Shown: positions 35,001-45,375 of the stretch, in pieces
How the letters are laid out: every line of letters starts with the position of its first letter
Numbering within the stretch: position 1 is the stretch's first letter
Assembly: GCA_002633005.1 (NCBI GenBank)
Contig: NMRA01000304.1
Location: forward strand, 365,163 to 429,162
Direction: 5' to 3'
Source of the DNA: Phoronis australis
Taxonomy: Eukaryota > Phoronida > Phoronidae
DNA: 64,000 nucleotides
Position numbers and translations under genes: made by a program
The notes under the pieces: model-generated
What the model saw: only the letters and a program-made list of their open reading frames with translations
What the model was told of the DNA's origin: nothing
Databases searched by the model: none

Positions 35001-37640
35001 GCAGTCACAAAGAAATTCATTGTAAGAGACGACATTTCGCTTAATTAACTGAAATTCTTCATCAAGTGAGTTCATACAATTAAGCGAAATGTTTTATAAT
35101 AAATGTCTTTGTGATTGACGTTGTTTTAAAATGTATAAGTTTTTGATTTTTGTGTCCAACTGATATTAAGCACGGTGGATCTAAAATGAATCTTCATTTT
35201 GAGGCGATGAATTAATGAGGTTAGTCTTTGAGTGCGTATTTGGCACATAATCCATTTTTAATGCTTTCTATTCGATTTTTTCTTTTTGGATAGTCAAACC
35301 TCGTCCATAATAGATGGCTGAACTATCACCATTTTTTCGTACTTTCGTAAAATCACTTTATGCAACAAGGCTTTACAATGAACTGGCTTTTTTAAAATCG
35401 TTCATTGCAGTACATGGTGATTTTCCCGAAACAGGTCCAAAACCTTTGTTAGTATTTGTTTTCTAACTGTGTCAGGAACTTCAGTTTTGCAGAATGTCAG
35501 TTTTAAGTATGTTAGCTCGTGCTGGTGTTGAACTGTTTTTAATGCTAGCGTCTTCGGCGGCGTCTCAGCGGCTTTCTCGACGCTCGTTGCATTTAATCAA
35601 CGGGGAGGCGTGAAATAATGTATGCAGTCTGGCCTACCGCGTTGAATTGTAGACCATAGTCGAACTAAGACAGTCTTATATGAATTCAAGCACTTTTACT
35701 GTAGGTGCTGGAAATATAGTCTATAATCTTCAAAATACAATTCGATGCGTCTTTCCTAATCGAAAAGCACATCCGCTGAGCGCGATATTGACACACTGTC
35801 TGAAAAACGCTGACAGCGTTCAACAATCTACCTACAGTATATATTAAAAGTGGAACATCCATGTATGTTTGAGGACTTTGCAAAACCGAAATCGTTGCAC
35901 ACGTGAAGGAACACACAGATGAAAAACGCATTTTGGACTATTTTCGAATGAGTTGACTTTCTGAAGTTATTAGACTTAACCAGAGCTTTAGAACAACAAA
36001 ACCCGCTGTTTTTTTTTTCGATTTTATTACAAATCGCTATTTCTCGCCGTTGTCTGCCAGACATTTACAGAAATCGTGCTGTGGCCGGTTGCATGAAACA
36101 GTCCCAAATAGACTCAACTAAGTTCCCTAAATCTACTGCGTATTTTTGAACTTGTGAAAACACTGATTGTCCTTTCTTATGCTGTTTTAGTTCCATTACT
36201 AAGTCAATTTTTGGCTTTGATACAAATCGAGAAGGAACCCGACGTTGAATTCTCAATATTATCGAAAATGTATAAGGATCTTTTCACGTAAAGCTCCTAA
36301 CTTCAGGACTGAGTCCTTGTTTATTTCATTGAATCCAGGGCTCACGTCTTAGTTATATTATTAGAAAATGTCTTTAGTCAAACAGGAGATCATAGTAAAG
36401 ATGAAATGCTAGAAAAAGATTACATCTGCGAGTAAATAAAGACGCAAATAGTCTTCGGGACTGTTTCATGCAACCCGGCACTTGAATCTTAACAATTTAA
36501 ATGCTCATGTAATACAACGTCTGGTTCGCAGCTCCGCTAGGAGAGCTTCTGACTGCAACTGCAAAGATTTCACATTCCAATCCGCGCCCAGGCTGACCTC
36601 AGAAAATCAACTTTTCGCTGGTAATGTCACTTTAAATGAACAATTAATAATGCAGTTTCTGTCGTGTAAAGTGCGTGAACAATAACTTTTACACATCAGC
36701 TTATGTAATAGTCGAAGATCTGTCTGGGTGAAGCTAGACGAAGGTGAGAGTTGACACGAACATCTGAGGGCAGTCACTGTAGTGGAATAAAATTGAAAAC
36801 GTGTTTCTTGGGCTCATTAATAACGCATTGACAATTAGAGTTATTGTGACTATTTCCATGACGCGTTTAATTGACTGCTGCAGCTAGTTTCTCCACGCAC
36901 AGAGGATGCATGTGTCAAAATATGATCCATTGGTGACACTTAGAACATGAAATGGGCCACGATTTGGCAAAACAGGGTACATGTACACAAGTAGTAAGGC
37001 GTTTAATCATTTCTATTCTTGTCATGTCGATAAGAAAACGCTCACGCAAACTGTGTACATTTCCTCAAAAAGACTTTATCTGAGGTCTAACTCTTAAAAG
37101 TGTTTGTCATATTATACAAATTCTTTTCTTGGCATTTTCTAACACGAAATGGACCATGATTTACGAAAACATTTTTGAAACATGTGAATATTTATACTGA
37201 TACAACTACATTGTTTAAGGGCATTATTTTTTTTTTAAATACCTTGGCCATTTTGTAAATCTCAAACATGGCGTTTTTAGCTGAGTTAACCATTTTGAAG
37301 AAAAGTGCTGGTGTTGCAATACAAACCAAATGAGACATAAAATGTTACCTAATAACGTTGATACTCTGGCACACAATTACCGACAAAGTCGTAAACATGG
37401 GTAGTCACACTTTTGAAAGTCGATATCGATGCAGTGCAAACACATACAGTGGGTTGAAATATACGAAATGATTTAAAAACAAAATGATTTCCGGGTGAGA
37501 ATATTCATTTGGTGTTTGTTATAACCAAAACTGATTCCGCATCACTGACCAGAAACGAACGCTTATTTGTTGTCCACCTTCAAACTACGTAATAGACACG
37601 CTTACATCGTGACTGACTGGCGAATATTATTTTTAACATT
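32010..37640. other. No gene recognised apart from a foldback element
   Basis: Numerous 60-80-codon ORFs on both strands have random-looking composition. No splice-consistent exon set was found. Confidence 0.55.
35001..35120. repeat. Foldback element, ~45-bp imperfect arms
   Basis: GCAGTCACAAAGAAATTCAT...ACATTTCGCTTAATT and its inverse AATTAAGCGAAATGT...ATGTCTTTGTGATTGACG, with a ~32-bp loop carrying CTTCATCAAGTGAG. Confidence 0.65.
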
Positions 37641-37643
37641 GAA

Positions 37644-37766
37644 TCAGTAGGCGCAAAGACAAAAGCGGCCTTCAAAGGGCTCAAGAGTCACTAAATTCTC
37701 ATCAGTGATAGCGTCCGCGAACAGGAATACGCACAAAAGGGCAACGAAGTAAAATCTGCATTGCAT
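37644..37766 (-). CDS. Small secreted-peptide-like ORF, divergent from the peptide gene
   Basis: The internal ATG at 37766 opens 40 residues: MQCRFYFVALLCVFLFADA is a good signal peptide (cleavage after ADA), followed by a 21-residue acidic-to-aromatic segment containing C-L-C. A is present at -3. It is transcribed away from the HWY precursor, with about 270 bp between the two start codons. It has no obvious polyA signal or splice donor, so it may be a chance ORF or the first exon of a larger gene. I do not recognise a family. Confidence 0.3.
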   Translation of the reverse strand: MQCRFYFVALLCVFLFADAITDENLVTLEPFEGRFCLCAY

Positions 37767-37897
37767 ATTATCTTTTCCAACTAAGTGGCAACATATTATT
37801 TGCGCAAAATGAGTATAAAATACGCAAATCAATATATATCAGCGTTTTATTGTCCATTTAATGCTATTTCATTCAATAGAGACATTTAGTTGGGTGA

Positions 37898-37903
37898 CAC
37901 GTG
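37898..37903. promoter_or_regulatory. E-box CACGTG in the peptide-gene promoter
   Basis: Perfect palindromic E-box 38 bp upstream of the TATA box, between the two divergently oriented small secreted ORFs. The motif is short and could be chance. Confidence 0.3.
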
Positions 37904-37940
37904 ATGGACATCCCTCGATGAAAATGGAATCTCCTGCGAC

Positions 37941-37947
37941 TATAAAT
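37941..37947 (+). promoter_or_regulatory. TATA box of the peptide gene
   Basis: TATAAAT about 90 bp upstream of the precursor ATG, so transcription should start near 37970, giving a roughly 60-base 5' UTR. A canonical E-box CACGTG is at 37898-37903. TATA promoters are common in tissue-specific peptide genes (established knowledge). Confidence 0.6.
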
Positions 37948-38032
37948 TGAAAACTTTTACTTCTTTCGTTAAGATAACTTAAGTGGCAAACGCACACAGT
38001 CAAACTTTTTACAAGTATCTAAAATTTCGAAA

Positions 38033-38108
38033 ATGAAGCAGTTACTGGTTTTGCTACTGGTAGTTTTTGTTCTCGACACGGTGAAGTGCCATTGGTACGG
38101 CAAAAGAG
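38033..38108 (+). CDS. Peptide gene exon 1: signal peptide and HWYGKR
   Basis: ATG at 38033 lies about 90 bp downstream of a TATA box and encodes 25 residues, then one G before donor GTATGT at 38109. Reading through the donor gives no cleavage-site logic, whereas splicing gives a clean stop-terminated precursor. Confidence 0.72.
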
Positions 38109-40805
38109 GTATGTATTCTATTGTATGTCGATTCCAAACTCTTTCATATTTTGTCGATAAGAAAATTAACCCTTGCTTCAGCCTTTTCATGAATGCTGTG
38201 AACTGTATCCACCTGCTTCATTTACCATTAATGTAATTTTTGCAATTGTATCGATTTCGGTCCTTAGATGTCTGAGGTGGGCAATTTTGTCGTTATACAA
38301 TTCGGAGCGCGTAATATTTCAATCAAGTTACATTTGTAAAGTGTGTGTGTACATAAAGTGATTTCAAAATTAGTGCATACGCGAAATTGTTTATCCGATC
38401 TAAAAATTTCAGATTTAGTTCACATCTTTAGAGCAGTTAATTTCTTATTTTTTAAAGAAATGTTGCCGAGTCGGGCGATCAAACACTTGAACAACCCATC
38501 TATTAAACGTACAACATTGGTGTCTGAACCTTATATCTTTGACTACAGTTGCAAAACAACAAAATCTGTTCGCGGTAGAATTAATAAAAATACAGGGGCA
38601 GATCTCACAGGTTTGTTGTTCAGTGAAAAAAGAATGAAAAACGCGAGCGGTGCTTCTTGTCAAAGACCGTTGTGAAAAAAAAACAAGAGAGCAACGCTCC
38701 TGACTAAGCGTGCGAAAATTAGACAAAAGTGAACTCATTGAAAGAGTAAGCTCCCTGGAGTAAGAATTTAGGAACGAAATCTAGGGCTTAACTGCTGTGC
38801 GAGAAGAATTGAACATTTCAGTAAGGTCTGGCTGGCCCGACCTCGGGTCTTGTTAGACAGCCGGGTGGGTAGGCCTATGGGTTCTTCTTTGGTCTTTCAC
38901 AAGCAGCTTGACTTTCATGATTACATTTTGTTGATATGTTCTATGAAAAACTTACATTTATTGTTGAACTATTTGTAATGTTTCCGGTGTGTCACTAATT
39001 ATCCGATTGACTTTCTCGCTGAATGGCAAAATGAAAATATTTCGAATGTTCTCGGCCAAACGCAAATATAAATTATTCGCTTTTCAAAAATGCCAAACAC
39101 GCTTTGAAAATTCTGTGGCTTGGTGATTATAACTTTTAGTCTACGTCATTTTGGAGCTTTTGGATATCGTGACTGAAATGAGAAATTGCACACATTTGTG
39201 CAGAGCAAAGTGTGCATGAGAGTGAAGGGTACGTGAAGGTCACGTGGTTCAACAGGGAGGTCGACGCTGTCGTTGCCCTCAAGGTAGCAAAGATGTGCTG
39301 TAGAAAAAATCCTTACAACAAAAACTCATGGAAGTTAAAGACGGAGTTCTCAGCAATTCCTGAAGAAGAAGAAAGAAAAGAATTAAGATTACGTTAATCT
39401 TTAATTTTATTTGTTATCCTTCTAATTTCACATTTCGTTGACAGTCGTTACATATGCCGTAATATGATAATAACGATGTACACGCACTTTCTCCAATGAA
39501 ATTAAACCTTAAGTAAACTTTAATAGCATTCTCAATGGTTGGTCAATGCTTGTGAAATCTGAATAACGGAAAGTGTATCGATTTTTTATCATATCAATCT
39601 AGTTGCTCAATAATTAAAAGAGTTCGCAACAATTCCCCTTGTAATCGTCTTAATCTAATCAGTGGTTTAAATCTGTCATCCTGTGAAGGTAATTTGGTTT
39701 CATAAGCGACAATGTCAAAGTGACAAATAGCCTGTACCTATACATGAAAAAACTGTTTTGGTTGCGTTATTACTTGTTTGTAATCATTTAGAAAATTTGT
39801 TAACATGTAGTATTGTCGGTTTTTTAATTATATCTATTTATGTTGTTCATTTTTTACATTTTTGTATCGTGAAATTTAAGCTCGGCAACACATTAGGTTT
39901 AGTTTGCAAAGAATCACGCTTTGTCACTTTATTTGGCCGAATGTTGACTTAAAAGAAGAATAGGAAACTGAAACAACATAAAGGAACAAGATTTTGTTGT
40001 AAAAATCAATTTTTATGTTTCTGGTGAAACGAAAAAAACGTTTCAAAATATATAAGAGCAAACCAATATGAAGCTTGGACAGACATCACAAAATGGGAAG
40101 GACGGACGAGAAATGGACAGACCCTCTGACGGAAAGGACGGGCCCATGCGAAGGGCGGACGAGAAATGGGCAGACCTTCACACGAGAAGGGTGGACGAGA
40201 AATCTGAAGGACGGAGATCCGATGTTATCGGAGACTTACTGACGTTTCTCTCTTAATACCTGAAAGCATAGTCCTAGCACTCGTAGAAATATGGTAGCAC
40301 TACAGTCAGACCATCATAAGTCCCCAAAGTTTTTAAATGAAATGTCACGAGGGACATGATAATCAGATTCATGATTGGTTAAGAAATGCATCCGGGTTCG
40401 ACACAGTGGTTATGTAGTTTTACTACGGAAGGAAAATATAGACACCGTAGATTTTTGAAACGTCTATAATTCAGCTGAATAATGTCAACAAAGTGGTTCA
40501 TTATAAATCGACTCGAAGGTTCAGTTACGCACGTTCTCCATTGCCGCGTTGGAAGTGTAGTGATTGCGTTAGACTATCTGATTGAATGAAAAGGCGTGAT
40601 CAACTATACGCAAGCATAAAGTTTATTTTCGTGTTTTTACGTTTTAGGAGATACCCATCCTTCACTAAGGGATTATGTAAACCAAAAGAAGGAATCCACC
40701 GATTCACAGACAAAAACGAAACTGACGTTCCAAACAGACGCCGACGTGCTACGCTACATCAAACTTGTGTTGAACACGTGGGAGGAGGCGCAGGCCAAGA
40801 AATAA
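38033..40805 (+). CDS. Neuropeptide-type precursor, 77 aa, with HWY-amide directly after the signal peptide (GnRH-like candidate)
   Basis: Exon 38033-38108 (donor GTATGT) joins exon 40648-40805 (acceptor TTTACGTTTTAG) in phase 1, giving 77 codons plus TAA. Residues 1-19 are a strong signal peptide (MKQLLVLLLVVFVLDTVKC; V-x-C fits the -3/-1 rule). Next comes HWYGKR: Gly is an amide donor and KR a proprotein-convertase site, so the predicted product is HWY-amide or a slightly longer peptide if cleavage is earlier. The rest (27-77) is a hydrophilic C-peptide with an amphipathic helix VLRYIKLVLNTWEEAQ. Known: GnRH/AKH-type precursors place one amidated peptide immediately after the signal peptide. 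From memory, an amphioxus GnRH-like peptide ends in ...GHWY-amide. Family membership is inferred; the precursor architecture is seen. TATA box, 3'-UTR exon and polyA signal are present. Confidence 0.7.
39204..39397 (+). CDS. Possible alternative terminal exon of the peptide gene
   Basis: Inside the peptide-gene intron, acceptor CACATTTGTGCAG ends at 39203. Read in the phase supplied by exon 1, the sequence is open for 63 residues to TAA at 39395-39397 (EQSVHESEGYVKVTWFN... then a CC pair and an acidic/basic end). Splicing exon 1 here would give an alternative 89-residue precursor with the same HWYGKR but a Cys-containing C-peptide. An internal GTAGCA could act as a donor. No polyA signal was seen nearby. 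Phase fit could be chance. Confidence 0.3.
40100..40230 (+). repeat. Purine-rich GGACGAGAAATGGRCAGACC repeats
   Basis: Copies begin near 40104, 40157 and 40193 (spacing 53 and 36). The overlapping ATG ORF 40068-40256 (62 residues, very charged, no signal peptide) changes frame between copies, so it is not a repeat-encoded protein. It lies in the intron of the peptide gene. Confidence 0.65.
40648..40805 (+). CDS. Peptide gene exon 2: C-terminal flanking peptide
   Basis: Two bases complete Gly26, then 51 codons and TAA at 40803-40805. The exon is GC-richer than its surroundings. A perfect donor GTAAGT begins at 40818, twelve bases after the stop, so a 3'-UTR intron follows. That is too close to the stop to trigger nonsense-mediated decay. 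Confidence 0.68.
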
Positions 40806-41877
40806 ACGGGAAGGGATGTAAGTTTCGTTTTAAACTCGAATTTTTGTTCAGCCTGTTCAAAGGTGCAGTGTCAACACTCCCACCACAAGTCACCTGTTGA
40901 GTTTTCACGAAACAAAAAAATTCCATCTCTAGGCCACAGGGAGCGGAGGCCGGAAGGAGGGGGCGTGACCGCTAAATTACTTACGCGCTTTTTGGTCCCC
41001 AAGACAGTCATTGAACTGGAGTAACAAATTGCTTGACAAGTCTTAAACATTATCCCTCGTGGTATCGTCGCTATGCTTTAATGCCACAGTGGTCCAAATT
41101 CCTGAATGGCTTCGACAACGTGCTGCAGAGTTTACACATAGCTGGAAATTCGATGGATACCTGCCCTTTATCTGGGGATAGGGGGGCGATGTCGCGAAAA
41201 AGGCTAGCTTTTCAGCGAAAAACCAAAATGCAGATTAATTCTACTGTGCGATTAGGCCAAAAAATAAAGTTGGTTTTGATCTTTACCCCGACTCATTTTG
41301 AGACCCAAGCTCACCAACTACTATGAAAAACGTCTGCGCGAATCAGTTTCTGCCAAGGTTTCTTATTTTTTGGAAAGCTGCGCAAAGGTATGTAAACAAG
41401 GGTAATCAAGTTTGAAATGTCATGATTTGTTAAGCGATGAGCAAAAAAGTCGGTTCTTTTTTGTTCCTCTCCGGTGGATTTGCTTTTGATTGAAAAACTG
41501 AGCAACTAAGAAAAAATACCTCACCACCGACTCGATTTTGACCAAAAATAATTGTGCTATATTGGCCTTTGGAAATTTTTCAGAAAACCATGTCCATAAA
41601 GTTATATTTTGCTCTCGGCCGTAACATCAGTATCGCAAAAATGGGGAATACAGTTTTGTTGGCGAAAACCCTGTCACTTGAATTAAGCGGAATACGTCTC
41701 GGTTTGGGTCGCCAGAACGAAACGTGTACTCTTCATTGTCCACTCATTCGTTCCTCCTTCTAGAACAACCAATAATACGTCTTAGCCAGTGAACCCGAAG
41801 GCACCGGCGGAATCAAACAGGTGCAGCCATTGGCGATTTAGACATACGTTTGAGATAATCATGTTTTCTAATTTCAG

Positions 41878-42190
41878 ATCGCGCGGAGTGTGGCTGAGCA
41901 ACAATTGAAGGGAAACAAAGCGACGAATATATTTCACATTGAATCATTTCCCCGTAAACTTTGGAATTGAGGACAAATCGTTTGTAATATACAGGAAATT
42001 GTGGGAAATGATCGCGTTAAATTTTGCACTACAAGAAGAGAGAAAATGGCGAGAACCTGACTAGACGTTGGATATGGACAACAAACGAGTGTAGTGTTAA
42101 TAGACATTGATTATTGAAAAAAGAGCGGGAACTTTTCGTTTGTTCTTTTATCATATAATACCAATAAATATCATGGTAATGGTGAATGAC
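41878..42190 (+). other. Predicted 3'-UTR exon of the peptide gene
   Basis: Acceptor TTTTCTAATTTCAG ends at 41877. No open frame continues. AATAAA lies at 42163-42168, so cleavage is expected near 42180-42190. The pairing with the donor at 40818 is inferred from order and spacing only. Confidence 0.45.
42163..42168 (+). terminator. Polyadenylation signal AATAAA of the peptide gene
   Basis: Canonical hexamer in an AT-rich stretch, downstream of the predicted 3'-UTR exon start. Confidence 0.5.
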
Positions 42191-42194
42191 GTTA

Positions 42195-44630
42195 GGGTTG
42201 TTTTATGGTATAATATCGGTAATTATTGTGTAATAATGGGGAATAAAGCAAGAGTGCTTTCTGAGTTATGTCAATAAGGTTATACAAAGCATTAGTATCG
42301 CAGCCGTTGAGAAGTCGTGGGTTCGATTCTTCGACTTGATGAAAATCCGACTTTTTCCCGAGCTTGGTAAAACTACCCTGTCTTTTGGCTTAAAATCATC
42401 GACTGTTGGTCCTTAAAAATGGAACATTTTCATTAATATGTGCAAGGTTTTAAATACCGAGATTTTCGGGAAACATACTCTGAAATATAGACGTTTTCGG
42501 AGTAAAGGCCCATGTACCTGCTTCCGGAGACACAACTAACTAAACATTTCCTCGGTTTGCCGTTGTAGGATTATTATCAATATGGTTATCATTACCTTTC
42601 CTGATGTGATGTACTTTCATTGTATACTTAAGTGAGCCCTAATTACAATTCCTTCTCGAACTGTCGTTTGTATATCAACTGTTTTGTTCAACACCACGAT
42701 TCCATCTTCATTTTGCAGATAGCTTCTTCGAATGTAACTGGCAGTAGCCCAATATCGTGCCACGTGCCAGATTGCACAATATATTGTATTGTCTGTCACC
42801 TGACGCGAAATAGTATTAAAATGTCTATGGTCGGGAGACTATCTATTTTGTTTGTTTTTTTTTTTGTTTTTTTAAAGCAAATCACGTGCAGATGGAACGC
42901 CGCTTTTAACACGCCTGGAAGGAACTTGCTGTTCAGATAATCCGATATCAATTACGTGAACTACGGGGTGAAATCCTTGCATCTTGACGAGGAATTCACC
43001 TTAACCCATCTCGATTCAAACATCGCTTTTGATTATTACAGCAACGTATTATCATTACGAATTGTAACAGCCTGTTACGAAATAAAACAATTATTTTTCT
43101 CATACATTTGTTTTTCGTTTCATTCTCCCGTTTACTTAAACCGAATTAAGGGATGGTTTAATTGCCAATTCAAGTTGCCAGGGATCAATCATTCTGAGGT
43201 TGGAGGTGGATTGTTCTTTCTAATTGAATTGTTCAAATGGATTACTTGTACGCTCAATAAAGTCTGAAACAATCCCCTGCTCTTAATTGGTCTCGGAGGG
43301 AAAGTAACACTTTCACCGCCATTGTGGCAAGAAAACGCTTCCGCGTTGTAAACCAGTTTCCGTTTTTTCTAAATAGTTATGGGGAAAACTAGAAACCGGT
43401 ATTATTTAACAAGGAGTTCGATTTGTATTAAACCGACTAGTTGACTTGCCAGTCGCATTCTGTAGACAGCCGCCAGCGGACAAGTCTGTGACGACGATTG
43501 GGCGAAGGATTGGAGTAGGTGTTTCGTCACTATCCAGCTTCGAAGAGCTAGCACTGAACACGACCTTTAACTATTTTTAAAGATGGTCACAGGAGAGAAC
43601 TTTTACGGCTAAAGGTATACTGAGTGCTATTTTACTGTGTCGAGTGTTTAGATTTAATTTGCCTTAGTCGCAAAGCGAGTCGTGAAATGGGGCAAGTTAA
43701 TACTACCGTTTTTTACGGTTTTTACATTTTTTTCGAATTGAGAAACCGCTTCATTCTCATTTTACCTTACTATGATGTCCACTTTTGAAGCAGGCTTATA
43801 GCTACATTTCGCCCTGCTTGAGCTGGGTAAAAAGGAAAATCTAATAGGCATTTTACTCTCATAAAATAGGTCCCATAACATTCCTTACTGAGAGAGGAGT
43901 CCGTTACCGTTACCAACAAAGCTATAAAACCATCAGTTACTCTAGAAAAACACTTCAGTTTACTGGGATTCGCCAACCCTAAAATTGTGGATTCAAACTT
44001 GACGTATTCAGAGTACTCATTGCCTGTGACACGAGTTTCCCGCTCATTCAAGATCAATGAGTGCGGTAATGGTTGCTAAACGGGCGAAATGCAGATTTAA
44101 TTCACTCAAACCCCATTGTTTAGAGTATCATCCTCAATAGGAAACTTATTTTTTATAGAATTTTTCACAATATTTTTCAACTTAAAACTTGGTTAAAAAT
44201 TTCATGAAACAGATTTTAACACAAATTAGTTCAGTAGAAACTGAAGTCCAAATAATGCTCATTCAACAAAACTTCAAATTTACTAAATTTAATATGATTT
44301 TTTAAATTTAATTTTCAGTTTTGGTGGTGCCACCATAGTGAATGACAGCTGACTGGTGCATTATGGGTACTCACTCAACTGTCGCCATAGTAATGAGGTT
44401 TCTGTAGAAATCCACTTTATAAAAAAAGTAAAATAAGGCGAACACAAATAGGGCTAAAAGTTACCAAATGTTTATATTTTAGTGATATCTTCCAGTGACA
44501 AAACTTATCCACATTTGTGCATTTAAAGGGAAAAGTATCTTTAAATAACAAGCCACAGACAAAAAAACGCATCTGCGAAGCTATCATTGTGCCTTCACTT
44601 GAACAAAACAAAAAATATCTCACAAATTCC
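42195..44630. other. Intergenic between the peptide gene and the IFT88 3' end: no gene seen
   Basis: Converging transcription units end here (polyA signals at 42163 plus strand and 44640 minus strand). Short ORFs at 42632 and 42956 lack supporting features. Confidence 0.55.
42283..42345 (+). mobile_element. Possible tRNA-derived SINE fragment
   Basis: B-box-like GGTTCGATTCT preceded by a GTGG half-stem near 42316-42330. There is no clean A-box, and the identification rests on the B-box only. Confidence 0.25.
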
Positions 44631-44634
44631 AGTG

Positions 44635-44640
44635 TTTATT
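44635..44640 (-). terminator. Likely IFT88 polyadenylation signal
   Basis: TTTATT on the plus strand reads AATAAA on the minus strand, about 610 bases after the IFT88 stop codon. The 3' UTR between is unremarkable and AT-rich. Confidence 0.45.
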
Positions 44641-45250
44641 TTCAATTGGATACTTAAACATTACACATTTGACCACAGGACTGAGAAGAGAGCATTTGGT
44701 CTTTTACAAGGTAATAGTCAACACTGTGGACTTTTTTCATATTAATAAAAAGATAAATAAATACAAGATAAAATTTCAATTTAACTATTTAAAATTAGGT
44801 AAGACAATTGCTTAACACAAAAGTATTCTACCCTTGAACTTGAACTTGCACTTCGGTGCCACACTGACGCTTTTTAAAGGTATATCAGATAACGTTTAGG
44901 TAATATTACTATTACCTTGGGACACCCCATACCACAAAAAGATTAGTATCGAAAGTTTAGTACGGCAAGTAAACAGTTCGTGCTTTCTATGGTTACAATG
45001 TGGTTGGAATAAAGCTCACAGTTGTTATTTTTGGCTTGATAAACCGTTAGGTTCTTTCTTTATCCTACCTTGAAGTTGGCCATTTTTGACCCACAAATGT
45101 AACACCCAATAAAACTTTAGAAGTAATTGTTCAGATATGACAATGTCATGAGTTGGTAATGGACGGAAATACCCACAGTGATAAAAGATATTTTCAGACA
45201 GATTTCCCTGTTATGGAGAAGACTGCCTCCCATATCTCTTTCTAAACACA

Positions 45251-45375
45251 CTACTCTGGAAGGAGATCGTCTCCTAATTCTTCATCACCGAACTCGTCCT
45301 CAGCTGCTTCTTTTCTCCTAGCAGCAGTTTTTGGTCGCTCCACTGAGGGGCCTAGTGGATCACTATAGGAGGAGT
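45251..45375 (-). CDS. IFT88: IFT88 final exon: conserved acidic C-terminus
   Basis: Acceptor TTATGTTTTTGCAG. It encodes SSYSDPLGPSVERPKTAARR and ends DEELGDDLLPE with TAG at 45253-45251. This tail is close to identical to what I remember of vertebrate IFT88, which fixes the identity. Confidence 0.96.

Noticed and set aside
40068-40256. 62-residue charged ORF starting at a real ATG
   Set aside because: Overlaps purine-rich repeats whose copies are in different frames. It sits inside the peptide-gene intron without splice or signal features.
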